DNA of 64,000 nt from Alloalcanivorax venustensis ISO4 (GTDB lineage Bacteria > Pseudomonadota > Gammaproteobacteria > Pseudomonadales > Alcanivoracaceae): the NCBI RefSeq assembly GCF_015356855.1, contig NZ_ARXR01000012.1, positions 1 through 64,000 on the forward strand, in the 5' to 3' direction. The notes below the pieces were generated by a model, which was given only the letters and a program-made list of their open reading frames with translations, did no database searches and had not been told where the DNA came from. Positions 1 to 9,297 of this stretch are shown piece by piece. A program made the position numbers and the translations under genes. Position 1 is the first letter of the stretch. Each line of letters starts with the position of its first letter.

Positions 1-471
1 GAGCCGCCGCCGCTGCTGCGCGACGACGTGCCCGCCCAGGGCGCCGGGGGCGAGAGCTCGCCGGTGCTGCCGCTGCTGCGCGCCCAGGCGGAGCGCTGGC
101 GCGGCGTGCCGTACCGGCTTGGCGGCAGCAGTGAGGCCGGCGTGGATTGTTCCGCCTTCGTGCAGATCACCTTCCGGTCCAAGCTCGGCGTGGACCTGCC
201 GCGCACCACCGAGGAGCTGGCCCGGGAAGGGGAGCGCGTGGACCGTTCCGAACTGCAGGCCGGCGACCTGGTGTTTTTCAAGACCGGCTTCCGCCAGCGC
301 CATGTGGGCATCTACATGGGCGGCAAGCGCTTTCTGCACGCCTCCACCAGCCGCGGCGTGATGACCTCGTCGCTGAACAACGTGTATTGGAAGGAGCGTT
401 ACTGGAAGGCGCGCCGTATCGAGCTGGAGAATCAGCCCGCGGCGCTGTCGGTGTCCGACGAATCCCGGTAG
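1..471 (+). CDS. NlpC/P60 family cell-wall peptidase (5' end outside window)
   Basis: C-terminal part of a papain-like NlpC/P60 endopeptidase, the class that cuts peptide stems of peptidoglycan in the periplasm. The reading frame is open to the first base of the window, so the start (probably with a lipoprotein or signal peptide, as in Spr/MepS) lies upstream; the GTG at 28 is only the first possible start seen. The catalytic Cys is in VDCSAF (around base 150) and the His in HVGIYM, followed by FLHAST, the usual Cys-His-His layout. The 3' end overlaps the convergent HxlR gene by about 40 bp. Family call is firm; which member cannot be told from the fragment. Confidence 0.88.
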   Translation, partial: EPPPLLRDDVPAQGAGGESSPVLPLLRAQAERWRGVPYRLGGSSEAGVDCSAFVQITFRSKLGVDLPRTTEELAREGERVDRSELQAGDLVFFKTGFRQRHVGIYMGGKRFLHASTSRGVMTSSLNNVYWKERYWKARRIELENQPAALSVSDESR

Positions 472-890
472 ACCACCGCGCGCACGTCCAGCGTGCGGCC
501 ATCGCGGCTTTGCACCGCCACGGTCCGCACCGGTTCGCCGTTGGCCCGGTCGACCAGTTCCGGGCCGTCGCTTTCCCCGTTCCAGCGGTCGCTCCACTGA
601 CGCAGCGCGGTGATCACCGTGAACAGATCCCGCCCCTTGTCGGTGAGCCGGTACTCGTAGCGGGTGCCGTGCTCGCCCACGTCCTGCTTGATCAGCACGC
701 CGTTCTCCAGCAGCCGCGCCAGCCGGTCGCAGAGAATATTGCGGGCGATGCCCAGGTTCTGCTGAAAGTCCACGAACCGGCGGGTGCCGAGCATGGCTTC
801 TTTCACCACCAGAAGGGACCACCAGTCGCCCACGTCATTGAGCGCGCGGGCCACCGAGCAGTGGGTGTCGGGAAATCGTTTACGGACCAT
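432..890 (-). CDS. HxlR-family winged-helix transcriptional regulator
   Basis: About 152 residues. The HxlR winged helix runs from the N-terminal FPDTHCSVARAL stretch through GDWWSLLVVKEAM, FQQNLGIARNILCDRL and YRLTDKGRDLF. I start at the Met of MVRKRFPD because a longer frame (to 953) would run through the palindrome at 910-956 and adds no conserved sequence. Many HxlR proteins sense electrophiles or quinones through a Cys near the N terminus; a Cys is present here (PDTHCSV). The gene is divergent from an Old Yellow Enzyme reductase, the usual partner, so it probably represses that gene and itself. The C-terminal 40 or so residues extend past the core domain. The effector is unknown. Confidence 0.85.
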   Translation of the reverse strand: MVRKRFPDTHCSVARALNDVGDWWSLLVVKEAMLGTRRFVDFQQNLGIARNILCDRLARLLENGVLIKQDVGEHGTRYEYRLTDKGRDLFTVITALRQWSDRWNGESDGPELVDRANGEPVRTVAVQSRDGRTLDVRAVVYRDSSDTDSAAG

Positions 891-909
891 ACGGGCAGTG
901 TGCCAAATA

Positions 910-956
910 CGGTTGCAAGAAGAAACCGTTATGGGTACGGTTTCGAAACGCAACCG
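910..956. promoter_or_regulatory. Nested palindrome, putative HxlR operator
   Basis: Two perfect inverted repeats share one centre at base 933: an outer CGGTTGC (910-916) with GCAACCG (950-956), and an inner GAAACCGT (922-929) with ACGGTTTC (937-944). The site lies between the starts of the divergent HxlR and reductase genes, where an autorepressor would bind. The dyad is seen directly; that HxlR binds it is inference. Confidence 0.7.
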
Positions 957-993
957 AATTGCCTGTTATCGTATCCCTGTCTGGAGTGCCCCA

Positions 994-2106
994 ATGAGCG
1001 CTGATCTGGCCCCTTTGTTCCGTCCTTTTGAATGCAAATCCCTGAAGCTGCGTAACCGGGTGGCGATGGCGCCCATGACCCGCAATTTCTCGCCGGGCCA
1101 GGTGCCCACCGAGGAAGTGGCCGGCTACTACCGGCGCCGCGCCGAGGGCGAAGTGGGGCTGCTGATCACCGAGGGCACCACCGTGGGCCACCCCGGCGCG
1201 CCGGGCCACGACAGCGTGCCGGCGTTCCACGGCGAAGCGGCGCTCAACGGCTGGAAGGAAGTGGTGCGCCAGGTGCACGCCGCCAACGGTGCGATCATTC
1301 CCCAGCTGTGGCACGTGGGCGGCACCCGCCGGCCCGGCGTGGGCCCGGACAAGGACGCCCCCGGTTATTCCCCGTCCGGCCTGTTCAAGCCCGGCAAGCC
1401 CAACGGCGAAGCCATGACCCTGAAGGACATCCAGGACGTGATCCAGGCGTTCGCGGATTCCGCCCGCGCCGCCAAGGAGATCGGCTTCGACGGCGTGGAG
1501 ATCCACGGCGCCCACGGCTACCTGCTGGACCAGTTCTTCTGGGAAGGCACCAACCAGCGTGACGACCAGTACGGCGGCTCCCTGGAAAACCGCGCCCGCT
1601 TCGGCGTGGAAATCGTCGAGGCGGTGCGCGCCGCGGTGGGCGAGGACTTCGCCATCGTGCTGCGCTTCTCGCAGTGGAAGCAGCAGGATTATGAAGCGCG
1701 TCTGGCGGAAACCCCGGAAGAGCTGGAGCGCTTCTTGACGCTGTTCACCGACGCCGGCGTGGACGTGTTCCACGCCTCCACCCGCCGCTTCTGGACCCCG
1801 GAATTCGAAGGCTCCGACCTGAATCTGGCCGGCTGGACCCGCAAGCTCACCGGCAAGCCGGTGATCTCGGTGGGCAGCGTGGGGCTGGACGACGACTTTA
1901 TCGGCGCCAACAACCAGGGCATCGGCGGCAACGCCAACCCCAAGGGCATCGAGGACCTGGCCAAGCGCATGGCGGCGGACGAGTTCGACCTGATCGCGGT
2001 GGGCCGCGCCCTGCTGCAGGACCCCAACTGGCTGGTCAAAATGCGCAACGGCCAGCATGATGAGATCGAGCCGTTCTCCAAGGCGGCGTTGGGCTCACTG
2101 AGCTAG
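994..2106 (+). CDS. NADH:flavin oxidoreductase, Old Yellow Enzyme family
   Basis: 370-residue FMN TIM barrel that reduces activated C=C bonds of enals, enones or quinone-like electrophiles with NAD(P)H in the cytoplasm. Family signatures are visible: PLFRPFECKSLKLRNRVAMAPM at the N terminus, the active-site IHGAHGYLLDQF with the paired His that holds the substrate carbonyl, and QYGGSLENRARF. VGRALLQDPNW near the end belongs to the phosphate-binding strand. I start at 994 (MSADLAPLF); the frame is open upstream to 784 but that part overlaps the HxlR gene. Divergent control by the HxlR regulator suggests induction by a reactive electrophile. Length is normal for the family; the true substrate is unknown. 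Confidence 0.9.
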   Translation: MSADLAPLFRPFECKSLKLRNRVAMAPMTRNFSPGQVPTEEVAGYYRRRAEGEVGLLITEGTTVGHPGAPGHDSVPAFHGEAALNGWKEVVRQVHAANGAIIPQLWHVGGTRRPGVGPDKDAPGYSPSGLFKPGKPNGEAMTLKDIQDVIQAFADSARAAKEIGFDGVEIHGAHGYLLDQFFWEGTNQRDDQYGGSLENRARFGVEIVEAVRAAVGEDFAIVLRFSQWKQQDYEARLAETPEELERFLTLFTDAGVDVFHASTRRFWTPEFEGSDLNLAGWTRKLTGKPVISVGSVGLDDDFIGANNQGIGGNANPKGIEDLAKRMAADEFDLIAVGRALLQDPNWLVKMRNGQHDEIEPFSKAALGSLS

Positions 2107-2144
2107 CGGCACTCACGGCGCGGGCGATAACAAGGAGAACACCG

Positions 2145-3050
2145 ATGCCCTCTGACCCACACCCGCCCGCCCTCCAGGCGATCGAGACCTGGCGGGCCGG
2201 CGGTGCCACCTTCGACTGGAACGGCCAGGACATCTGGTACCGGGACGAGGGCGGCGCCGACCGCCCGGTGCTGGTGATGATCCACGGCTTCCCCACCGCC
2301 AGCTGGGACTGGCGGCACATCCTGCCGGCGTTCGCCGCCGACTACCGGGTGATCATGATGGACCTGCTGGGCTTTGGGCTCAGCGCCAAGCCGCGCCGCT
2401 TTCCCTACAGCATTCTCGCCCAGGCGGACATGGTGGAAGCCCTGCTCGCCGAGCTGGGCGTGGCGCGCTGCCGGATACTGGCCCACGACTACGGCGACAC
2501 CGTCACCCAGGAGCTGCTGGCCCGCCACGGCGAGCGCGCCGACCGGCAACAGCCCGGCCTGCGGATCGACAAAGTGGTGCTGCTCAACGGCGGCCTGTTC
2601 CCGGAAACCCACCTGCCGGTGCGCCTGCAGAAACTGCTGATCAGCCCGCTCGGCCCCCTGGTGGTGAAGTTCTTCACCTTCGAGAAGATGGAAGCCACCT
2701 TCCGCCACATCTGCGCCCGGCCCCTGCCGGACGGCGAAGTGGCGGGCTACTGGGCGTTGCTGCAGCACCGTAACGGCCGCGCGGTGATGCCGCGCCTGAT
2801 TCGCTACATGGAGGAGCGGCGCCGCCACCGTGAACGCTGGGTGGGCGCCCTGCGCGACGCGGCGCGGCGCGGTATCCCGGTGCGTTTGATCGACGGTACC
2901 GAGGACCCGGTGTCCGGCGGCCACATGGTGGCGCGCTACCGGGAGCTGATTCCCGACCCGGACGTGGTGGAACTGGCCGGCGTCGGCCACTACCCACAGA
3001 CCGAAGCGCCGGACGCCGTGATCGACGCCGCCCGGCCTTTCCTGGTGTGA
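2145..3050 (+). CDS. Alpha/beta hydrolase with Asp nucleophile (MEST-like)
   Basis: 301 residues, one alpha/beta-hydrolase fold: HGFPTASWDW oxyanion loop near residue 47, nucleophile elbow AHDYGDT with Asp at about 115, acid Asp in DGTEDPVS, and His in GVGHYPQTEAP. An Asp nucleophile is typical of epoxide hydrolases and haloalkane dehalogenases rather than Ser esterases, and HDYGD is the form I know from the MEST/PEG1 branch. A ribosome site (AAGGAG) precedes the ATG. The gene follows the OYE reductase by 38 bp on the same strand and may be co-transcribed, which would fit detoxification or catabolism of an electrophilic substrate. It converges with the MFS gene 7 bp away. Substrate unknown. 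Confidence 0.85.
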   Translation: MPSDPHPPALQAIETWRAGGATFDWNGQDIWYRDEGGADRPVLVMIHGFPTASWDWRHILPAFAADYRVIMMDLLGFGLSAKPRRFPYSILAQADMVEALLAELGVARCRILAHDYGDTVTQELLARHGERADRQQPGLRIDKVVLLNGGLFPETHLPVRLQKLLISPLGPLVVKFFTFEKMEATFRHICARPLPDGEVAGYWALLQHRNGRAVMPRLIRYMEERRRHRERWVGALRDAARRGIPVRLIDGTEDPVSGGHMVARYRELIPDPDVVELAGVGHYPQTEAPDAVIDAARPFLV

Positions 3051-3057
3051 ACAGGCT

Positions 3058-4392
3058 CTAGTCGCTGGCTTCCAGGGATTTGTTGATGCGCAACGCCAGC
3101 AGCGTGCAGACCACCCCGGAGAGCAGGTAGACACTGACGTAGGCGAGGCCGAAGTTGGCCGACAGCCCGAGCGCCACCAGCGGCGCGAAGGCGGCGCCGA
3201 ACAACCAGGCGAAATCGGACGTGAGGGCCGCGCCGGTGTAGCGGAAGCGGCGCTCGAAGTTGGTGGTCACGGTGCCGGCGGCCTGGCCGTAGGACACGCC
3301 CAGCAGGGCGAAGCCGATCAGGATAAAGGCGTCCTGCTGGATCGGGGAGCCGTCCAGCAGCATCGGCGTGAACAGCGCGAAGACACCGATCAGACAGGCC
3401 AGCAACGCCACCGTGGTGCGTTTGCCGATGCGATCGGCGATCCAGCCGGAGGCGATGGTGCCGAACACGGCGAGCACCGCGCCGGCGAGCTGGACGCCGA
3501 GCACGTCGTGGATCGACTGGCTTTCGTTAAAGCTGATCCAGGACAGCGGGAAAATGGTCACCATATGGAACAGGGCGTAGCTGGCCAGCGCCGCGAAGGA
3601 ACCGATGAAGATGTTGTAGCCCTGCCGGCGCAGCATCTCGCGGGTGCCGATGGGCTCCAGTTCGCCTTCTTCCAGGGCGCGGGTGTACTCATCGGTGACC
3701 ACCAGGCGCAGGCGCGCGAACAGCGCCACCACGTTGATCGCGAAGGCGACGAAGAACGGATAGCGCCAACCCCATCCCAGGAAATCCTCACTGGAGAGGC
3801 TCAGCACCAGGTACAGGAACAGGGCCGCGGCCACCAGGAAGCCGATCGGCGCGCCCAGCTGGCCGAGCATGGCGTACCAGCTGCGCCGATGGCGCGGCGC
3901 GTTCAGTGCCAGCAGAGAGGGCAGGCCGTCCCAGGAACCGCCCAGCGCGAAGCCCTGCAGAATACGGAACAGCGCCAGCAGCAGGATGGTCCAGACGCCC
4001 AGGGTGTCATAGGTGGGCAGCAACGCCATGCCGACGGTGGCGGTGCCCAGCATGAACAGCGCCACGGTGAGTTTCACGCCGCGGCCCCAGTGCCGCTGAA
4101 TGGTCATGAACAGGGCGGTGCCGAAGGGCCGGGCCAGGAACGCGAAGGAAAAAATAATGAACGCCGCCAGCATCCCTTCCAGGCGCCCCAGGAACGGGAA
4201 GAACACGTAGGGGAACACCAGCACCGAGGCGATGCCGAACACGAAGAAATCAAAATATTCCGAGGCGCGGCCGATCACCACGCCCACGGCGATTTCCCCG
4301 GGCGCCACCTTGGAGCGGTCGGCGGTGGTATTACGCAGATCCTGTTCCAGGGTAGTGACGGGCGTCGTGGTTTGATCTTGGCTGCTGGACAT
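3058..4392 (-). CDS. MFS transporter, metabolite:H+ symporter type
   Basis: 444 residues with about 12 hydrophobic segments after a charged N-terminal tail of about 35 residues. IGRASEYFDFFVFGIASVLVFP at the first helix, ARPFGTALF in the loop after helix 2 and RILQGFALGGSWDG in helix 4-5 are the pattern of the MHS group (ProP/ShiA/KgtP relatives), which move organic acids or compatible solutes with protons across the inner membrane. No catabolic operon flanks it, so the substrate cannot be inferred. It is divergent from cyoA and its promoter lies in the 168-bp gap 4393-4560. Confidence 0.82.
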   Translation of the reverse strand: MSSSQDQTTTPVTTLEQDLRNTTADRSKVAPGEIAVGVVIGRASEYFDFFVFGIASVLVFPYVFFPFLGRLEGMLAAFIIFSFAFLARPFGTALFMTIQRHWGRGVKLTVALFMLGTATVGMALLPTYDTLGVWTILLLALFRILQGFALGGSWDGLPSLLALNAPRHRRSWYAMLGQLGAPIGFLVAAALFLYLVLSLSSEDFLGWGWRYPFFVAFAINVVALFARLRLVVTDEYTRALEEGELEPIGTREMLRRQGYNIFIGSFAALASYALFHMVTIFPLSWISFNESQSIHDVLGVQLAGAVLAVFGTIASGWIADRIGKRTTVALLACLIGVFALFTPMLLDGSPIQQDAFILIGFALLGVSYGQAAGTVTTNFERRFRYTGAALTSDFAWLFGAAFAPLVALGLSANFGLAYVSVYLLSGVVCTLLALRINKSLEASD

Positions 4393-4560
4393 GATGCTGG
4401 CTCTTTATGCAAACAAAGGGTTAAGCACGTCAACGGACGACCAATGCATAGCATCGCCTGAACCCGGGGCCCGCCGCCATAGGACAAAATGTCCAATTCC
4501 CGCGACGTCCCCCAACGAGTAGAGTCGTTCGTATCGTGGGCCACAAATCCTGATCCGGCA

Positions 4561-5541
4561 ATGGCATTTCCCAAGCTGTTTTCATTATCCAGGCCGCTTC
4601 GAGGCGCCCTTCTATCCGTTCCCCTGGCCCTGCTGGCGGGCTGTGACATGGTGGTGATGTCGCCCTCCGGGGATGTCGCCATGCAACAGCGTGATCTGAT
4701 TCTCTGGGCCACCGGTCTGATGCTGATCGTGATCGTGCCGGTGATCATCATGACGCTGATGTTCGCCTGGCGGTATCGCGCTTCCAACCGGGACGCGGAG
4801 TATTCGCCGGACTGGGATCACTCGACCATGCTCGAGCTGGTGATCTGGGCGGTGCCGTTGCTGATCATCATCGCGCTGGGCGCGATCACCTGGGTGAGCA
4901 CCCATAAGCTGGACCCGTATCGTCCGCTGGACCGCATCGACGCCAGCCGCCCGGTGCCCGAAGGCACCGAGCCGCTGGTGGTGCAGGTGGTGTCGCTGGA
5001 GTGGAAATGGCTGTTCTTCTATCCGGAGCAGGGCATCGCCACCGTCAACGAACTGGCGGCGCCGGTGGACCGGCCGATCCGCTTCGAGATCACCTCGCAC
5101 TCGAACATGAACTCGTTCTACATCCCCGCGCTGGCCGGGCAGATCTATTCCATGGCGGGCATGGAGACCAAGCTGCACGGCGTGATCAACGAGCCCGGCG
5201 TGTACGACGGTTTCTCCGCCAACTACAGCGGCGCCGGTTTCTCCCACATGCGCTTCCATTTCCACGGCCTGGAAACGGAGGCGGACTTTGAAGACTGGGT
5301 GGAAAAGGTGCGTGACGATGGCGGCGAGCTCAGCCGGGCGTCCTACAAGCAACTCGCCGAACCCAGCCAGAAGGAACCGGTGCGCTATTACGCCGATGTC
5401 GATCCCGGGCTGTATGACGCCATCCTGAACCGCTGCGTGGACCCGGGCACGGTGTGCATGAAGGACATGATGGATCATCACGGTTCGGCGCACACCAATG
5501 ACCATGATGAACATCATGACCACGGATCTCATGGGAACTGA
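4561..5541 (+). CDS. cyoA: Cytochrome bo3 ubiquinol oxidase subunit II
   Basis: 326-residue lipoprotein subunit of the quinol oxidase. A lipobox LLAGC puts the lipidated Cys at about residue 28; two transmembrane helices follow, then a periplasmic cupredoxin domain that lacks CuA ligands, as expected for a quinol rather than cytochrome c oxidase. I start at 4561 (MAFPKLF); an in-frame ATG at 4489 would put 24 non-signal-like residues in front. Odd feature: the last 25 residues carry eight His and several Asp/Glu, possibly a metal-binding tail. First gene of cyoABCD; the next start is 2 bp after the stop. Confidence 0.93.
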   Translation: MAFPKLFSLSRPLRGALLSVPLALLAGCDMVVMSPSGDVAMQQRDLILWATGLMLIVIVPVIIMTLMFAWRYRASNRDAEYSPDWDHSTMLELVIWAVPLLIIIALGAITWVSTHKLDPYRPLDRIDASRPVPEGTEPLVVQVVSLEWKWLFFYPEQGIATVNELAAPVDRPIRFEITSHSNMNSFYIPALAGQIYSMAGMETKLHGVINEPGVYDGFSANYSGAGFSHMRFHFHGLETEADFEDWVEKVRDDGGELSRASYKQLAEPSQKEPVRYYADVDPGLYDAILNRCVDPGTVCMKDMMDHHGSAHTNDHDEHHDHGSHGN

Positions 5542-5543
5542 AC

Positions 5544-7550
5544 ATGCTTGAGCAACTCGATCTCACCCAGCTGATTTTCGGACGTCTGTCCTGGGACGCC
5601 ATTCCGCTCCATGACCCGGTGATCGTGGCAACGTTCGTGGTCGTGGCGATCGGCGGCGCCGCCCTGTTGGGGGCGCTGACCTATTACCGCGTCTGGGGCT
5701 ACCTGTGGAAAGAGTGGTTCACCAGTATCGACCACAAAAAGATCGGCATCATGTACATGGTGCTGGGTCTGGTGATGCTGCTGCGCGGCTTTGCCGACGC
5801 CATCATGATGCGCATTCAGCAGGCCTGGGCGTTCGGCGACGCCACCGGTTACCTGCCGCCGGATCATTACGATCAGATCTTTACCGCCCACGGCGTGATC
5901 ATGATCTTCTTCGTCGCCATGCCGCTGATCACCGGCATCATGAACTACATCATTCCGTTGCAGATCGGCGCCCGGGATGTGGCCTTCCCGTTTCTCAATA
6001 ACTTCAGCTTCTGGATGACCGCCAGCGGCGCCGCCCTGGTGATGGCGTCCCTGTTCATCGGTGAGTTCGCCAAGACCGGCTGGCTGGCCTACCCGCCGCT
6101 ATCGGGGATCATGGAAAGCCCCGGGGTGGGGGTGGATTACTATCTATGGGCGCTACAGATCGCCGGGGTGGGCACCTTGCTATCGGGCATCAACCTGTTG
6201 GTGACCATCGTCAAGATGCGCGCCCCCGGCATGAATCTGATGAAAATGCCGGTGTTCACCTGGACCTCCCTGTGCACCAACGTCCTGATCGTCGCCGCCT
6301 TCCCGGTACTCACCGCGGTGCTGGGCATGCTGCTGCTGGACCGTTATCTCGGCACCGCCTTCTTCACCAATGATCTGGGCGGCAACGTGATGATGTACAT
6401 CAACCTGATCTGGATCTGGGGTCACCCGGAGGTGTACATCCTGATTCTGCCGGCCTTCGGTATCTTCTCCGAGGTGGTGTCCACCTACAGCGGCAAGCGC
6501 CTGTTCGGCTATGCCTCCATGGTCTACGCCACGGTGGTGATCACGGTGCTCTCCTACATGGTCTGGCTGCACCACTTCTTCACCATGGGGTCGGGGGCCA
6601 GCGTGAATTCGTTCTTCGGCATCACCACCATGATCATCTCGATCCCCACCGGGGCGAAGATTTTCAACTGGCTGTTCACCATGTACCGGGGCCGTATCCG
6701 CTTCGAGGTACCCATGCTGTGGACCATCGGTTTCATCATCACCTTCGTGATCGGTGGCATGACCGGTGTGTTGCTGGCGGTGCCGCCGGCGGACTTCGTG
6801 CTGCACAACAGCCTGTTCCTGGTGGCGCATTTCCATAACGTGATCATCGGCGGGGTGCTGTTCGGTCTGTTCGCCGGCATCACCTACTGGTACCCGAAGG
6901 CGTTCGGTTACAAGCTGGACCCGTTCTGGGGCAAGATGTCGTTCTGGTTCTGGACCATCGGCTTCTACTTCGCCTTCATGCCGCTGTACGTGCTCGGCCT
7001 GATGGGCGTGACCCGGCGCATGAGCCAGTTCGAGGAAGACGCCGCCATGCAGTTCTGGTTCCAGGTGGCCGCCTTCGGCGCCTTCCTGATCGCCCTGGGT
7101 ATTCTGTTCTTCATCGTGCAGTTGGTGGTCAGCCATCGCCGCCGGGATCAGCTGCGCGACACCACCGGCGACCCCTGGGACGGCCGCACCCTGGAGTGGG
7201 CCACCTCGTCGCCGCCGCCGCAGTACAACTTCGCCTTCACGCCCCGGGTGCATGATCTGGATGCCTGGTGGCAGATGAAGCAGCACAAGTACCGCCGGCC
7301 GGAGCAGGGCTTCAAGGCCATCCATATGCCGAAGAATACCGCCGCGGGCATCATTCTCGCCGGTATCAGCACGGTGCTGGGCTTCGCCCTGGTGTGGCAC
7401 ATGTGGTTGCTGGCGGGGGTGAGCTTCGCCGCGCTGCTGGCGGTCGCCATCGGCCATACCTTTAACTATGACCGTGACTATCACATTCCCGCCGAAGAAG
7501 TGGAGCGGGTGGAAGCGGAACGTACGCGGATGTTAGCCAGCCATGTCTGA
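5544..7550 (+). CDS. cyoB: Cytochrome bo3 ubiquinol oxidase subunit I
   Basis: 668-residue haem-copper oxidase catalytic subunit, about 15 membrane helices. It oxidises ubiquinol, reduces O2 to water and pumps protons. Visible ligands: His of AHGVIM (low-spin haem), GHPEVYI with CuB His, the Tyr crosslinked to it and the proton-channel Glu, HHFF (two CuB His) and HFHNVI (haem ligands). [10 protein letters not shown] carries the Arg/Asp of the quinone site known in E. coli CyoB. The length matches E. coli CyoB (663). It overlaps cyoC by 8 bp, indicating translational coupling. Confidence 0.96.
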   Translation: MLEQLDLTQLIFGRLSWDAIPLHDPVIVATFVVVAIGGAALLGALTYYRVWGYLWKEWFTSIDHKKIGIMYMVLGLVMLLRGFADAIMMRIQQAWAFGDATGYLPPDHYDQIFTAHGVIMIFFVAMPLITGIMNYIIPLQIGARDVAFPFLNNFSFWMTASGAALVMASLFIGEFAKTGWLAYPPLSGIMESPGVGVDYYLWALQIAGVGTLLSGINLLVTIVKMRAPGMNLMKMPVFTWTSLCTNVLIVAAFPVLTAVLGMLLLDRYLGTAFFTNDLGGNVMMYINLIWIWGHPEVYILILPAFGIFSEVVSTYSGKRLFGYASMVYATVVITVLSYMVWLHHFFTMGSGASVNSFFGITTMIISIPTGAKIFNWLFTMYRGRIRFEVPMLWTIGFIITFVIGGMTGVLLAVPPADFVLHNSLFLVAHFHNVIIGGVLFGLFAGITYWYPKAFGYKLDPFWGKMSFWFWTIGFYFAFMPLYVLGLMGVTRRMSQFEEDAAMQFWFQVAAFGAFLIALGILFFIVQLVVSHRRRDQLRDTTGDPWDGRTLEWATSSPPPQYNFAFTPRVHDLDAWWQMKQHKYRRPEQGFKAIHMPKNTAAGIILAGISTVLGFALVWHMWLLAGVSFAALLAVAIGHTFNYDRDYHIPAEEVERVEAERTRMLASHV

Positions 7551-8175
7551 GACCACCTACACCCCGGAAAGCGGTGACGTGGAAGCCCTGGAGTTTCACG
7601 TCACCGAGGATCATCACCCGGAAACCGGCACGTTGCTGGGGTTCTGGCTCTATCTGATGAGCGACTGCCTGATCTTCGCCTGTCTGTTCGCCACCTATGG
7701 CGTGCTGGGGCGCAGTTACGCGGGCGGCCCCACCGGCGCCGAGCTGTTCGATCTGCCGCTGGTGGCGATCAACACCTCGTTCCTGCTGCTGTCGTCGATC
7801 ACCTATGGCTTCGCCATGCTGGAGACGCAGCGCAAGCGGGTCGGCGCCACCATCGGCTGGCTGGCGGTGACTGGTCTGTTGGGCGTGGCCTTCCTGGGCC
7901 TGGAGCTGTACGAGTTCGCCCATCTGTTGAATGAAGGGGCGGGCCCGCAGCGCAGCGCCTTCCTGACCTCCTTCTTCGCCCTGGTGGGTACGCACGGCCT
8001 GCACGTGCTGTTCGGTATCATCTGGCTGGTGGTGCTGGTGGTGCAGCTGCGTAAGCACGGGCTGATCGTCGAGAACCAGCGCCGTCTGTTCTGTCTGTCC
8101 ATGTTCTGGCATTTCCTGGATGTGGTCTGGATCGGCGTGTTCACCTTTGTCTACCTGATGGGAGTCCTGCCATGA
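7543..8175 (+). CDS. cyoC: Cytochrome bo3 ubiquinol oxidase subunit III
   Basis: 210 residues, five membrane helices, the usual size of Cyo[21 protein letters not shown] in the first helix and [13 protein letters not shown] in a later one are family signatures. The subunit packs on subunit I in the inner membrane and helps assembly and stability. A short His-containing N-terminal segment ([10 protein letters not shown]) precedes helix 1, as in other quinol oxidases. Start overlaps the end of cyoB and the stop overlaps the cyoD start by 4 bp, so the four subunits are read from one message. Confidence 0.94.
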   Translation: MSETTYTPESGDVEALEFHVTEDHHPETGTLLGFWLYLMSDCLIFACLFATYGVLGRSYAGGPTGAELFDLPLVAINTSFLLLSSITYGFAMLETQRKRVGATIGWLAVTGLLGVAFLGLELYEFAHLLNEGAGPQRSAFLTSFFALVGTHGLHVLFGIIWLVVLVVQLRKHGLIVENQRRLFCLSMFWHFLDVVWIGVFTFVYLMGVLP

Positions 8176-8543
8176 GCGATCATCACGACGCGGCTCACGA
8201 CGACGTCCTCCCCGATGCGCCGCACAGTACCTTCAAGGGGTACATGACCGGCTTCGTGCTCGCCGTGGTGCTCACGGTGATCCCGTTCTGGGTGGTGATG
8301 GCCGACGTGTTCGAGAGCACCGGCGTCACCGCCCTGGTGATCCTCAGCCTGGCGGCGGTGCAGATCGTGGTGCACATGATCTATTTCCTGCACATGAACT
8401 TCCGCTCCCAGGGCGGCTGGAACATGCTGGCGCTGATTTTCACGGCGGTGATCGTGTTCATTACCCTGGCCGGTTCGCTGTGGGTCATGTACCACCTGAA
8501 CGTGAACATGATGCCGGGGATGATGCAGGACCCCTGGGGCTGA
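8172..8543 (+). CDS. cyoD: Cytochrome bo3 ubiquinol oxidase subunit IV
   Basis: 123 residues with three membrane helices after a His/Asp-rich N terminus ([11 protein letters not shown]). HMIYFLHMNFRSQGGWN in the second helix and following loop is the CyoD signature. A small accessory subunit needed for assembly of the CuB site. ATGA overlap with cyoC, and the next gene (SURF1) begins 1 bp after the stop. No cyoE (haem O synthase) follows, unlike in E. coli, so that function must be encoded elsewhere. Confidence 0.93.
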   Translation: MSDHHDAAHDDVLPDAPHSTFKGYMTGFVLAVVLTVIPFWVVMADVFESTGVTALVILSLAAVQIVVHMIYFLHMNFRSQGGWNMLALIFTAVIVFITLAGSLWVMYHLNVNMMPGMMQDPWG

Positions 8544-8544
8544 G

Positions 8545-9297
8545 ATGGCCCCGCGGACTGCCCGCCGCTGGCCGGGGCGGCTGCTGTGGGGCGCCCTGGC
8601 GCTGCTGGCGTTCATCGGCTTCCTGGCGCTCGGCCAGTGGCAGCTGGAGCGGCGGGCCTGGAAGCTGGACCTGATCGAGCGGGTCGAGCAGCGCGTGGAC
8701 GCGCCCCCGGTGGCCGCCCCGGCGGGCGCCGACATCGACCCGCAAGAGTACGAATATCTGCGGGTGCGCCTGCACGGCGAGTTCCTGCACCAGCGGGAGA
8801 CGCTGGTGCAGGCCAGCACCGTTCTCGGCAGCGGTTACTGGGTATTGACCCCGCTGCGCCGCCAGGACGGTACCACGGTACTGGTCAACCGGGGCTTCGT
8901 GGCACCGGAGAACCGGCAACGGGCGCAGCGCCGGGAGGGCGAGCCGCGCGGGCCCGTGACGATCACCGGCCTGCTGCGCTCCAGCGAACCGGGCGGTGCC
9001 TTTCTGCGCGATAACGCGCCGGAAAAGGACCGCTGGTATTCCCGCGACGTGGCCGCCATTGCCAAGGCCCGTGGCCTGGACCGGGTGGCGCCGTACTTCG
9101 TCGACGCCGAGGCGCCGCCGCTGGCTGAAGGCGGCGGTGCCGGTCAGCCGGTGTCCGGCCTCACCGTGATCCAATTCCGCAATAATCACCTGGTCTATGC
9201 GCTCACCTGGTTTATGCTCGCGCTGATGGTGGCCGGCGGCGCCGGCTACGCGGCCCGGGAAGAATTCCGGCCGCGCCGATCAGGAGACCCGCGATGA
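8545..9297 (+). CDS. SURF1-family oxidase assembly protein
   Basis: 250 residues with one helix at each end and a periplasmic domain between, the SURF1/Shy1 layout. FLALGQWQLERRAWKLDLIERV after helix 1 is the conserved LGxWQxxR signature, and YFVDAE with LTVIQFRNNHLVYALTWF leads into the C-terminal helix. SURF1 helps insert haem into subunit I of haem-copper oxidases. Its place directly after cyoD, and 4-bp overlap with the sensor kinase that follows, suggest it serves this quinol oxidase; SURF1 is more often found beside aa3 cytochrome c oxidase genes. Confidence 0.88.
   Translation: MAPRTARRWPGRLLWGALALLAFIGFLALGQWQLERRAWKLDLIERVEQRVDAPPVAAPAGADIDPQEYEYLRVRLHGEFLHQRETLVQASTVLGSGYWVLTPLRRQDGTTVLVNRGFVAPENRQRAQRREGEPRGPVTITGLLRSSEPGGAFLRDNAPEKDRWYSRDVAAIAKARGLDRVAPYFVDAEAPPLAEGGGAGQPVSGLTVIQFRNNHLVYALTWFMLALMVAGGAGYAAREEFRPRRSGDPR

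Noticed and set aside
6180-7484. 434-codon minus-strand open frame inside cyoB
   Set aside because: Antisense shadow; His/Gln/Gly-rich translation with no recognisable motif, as expected from the complement of membrane-protein codons.
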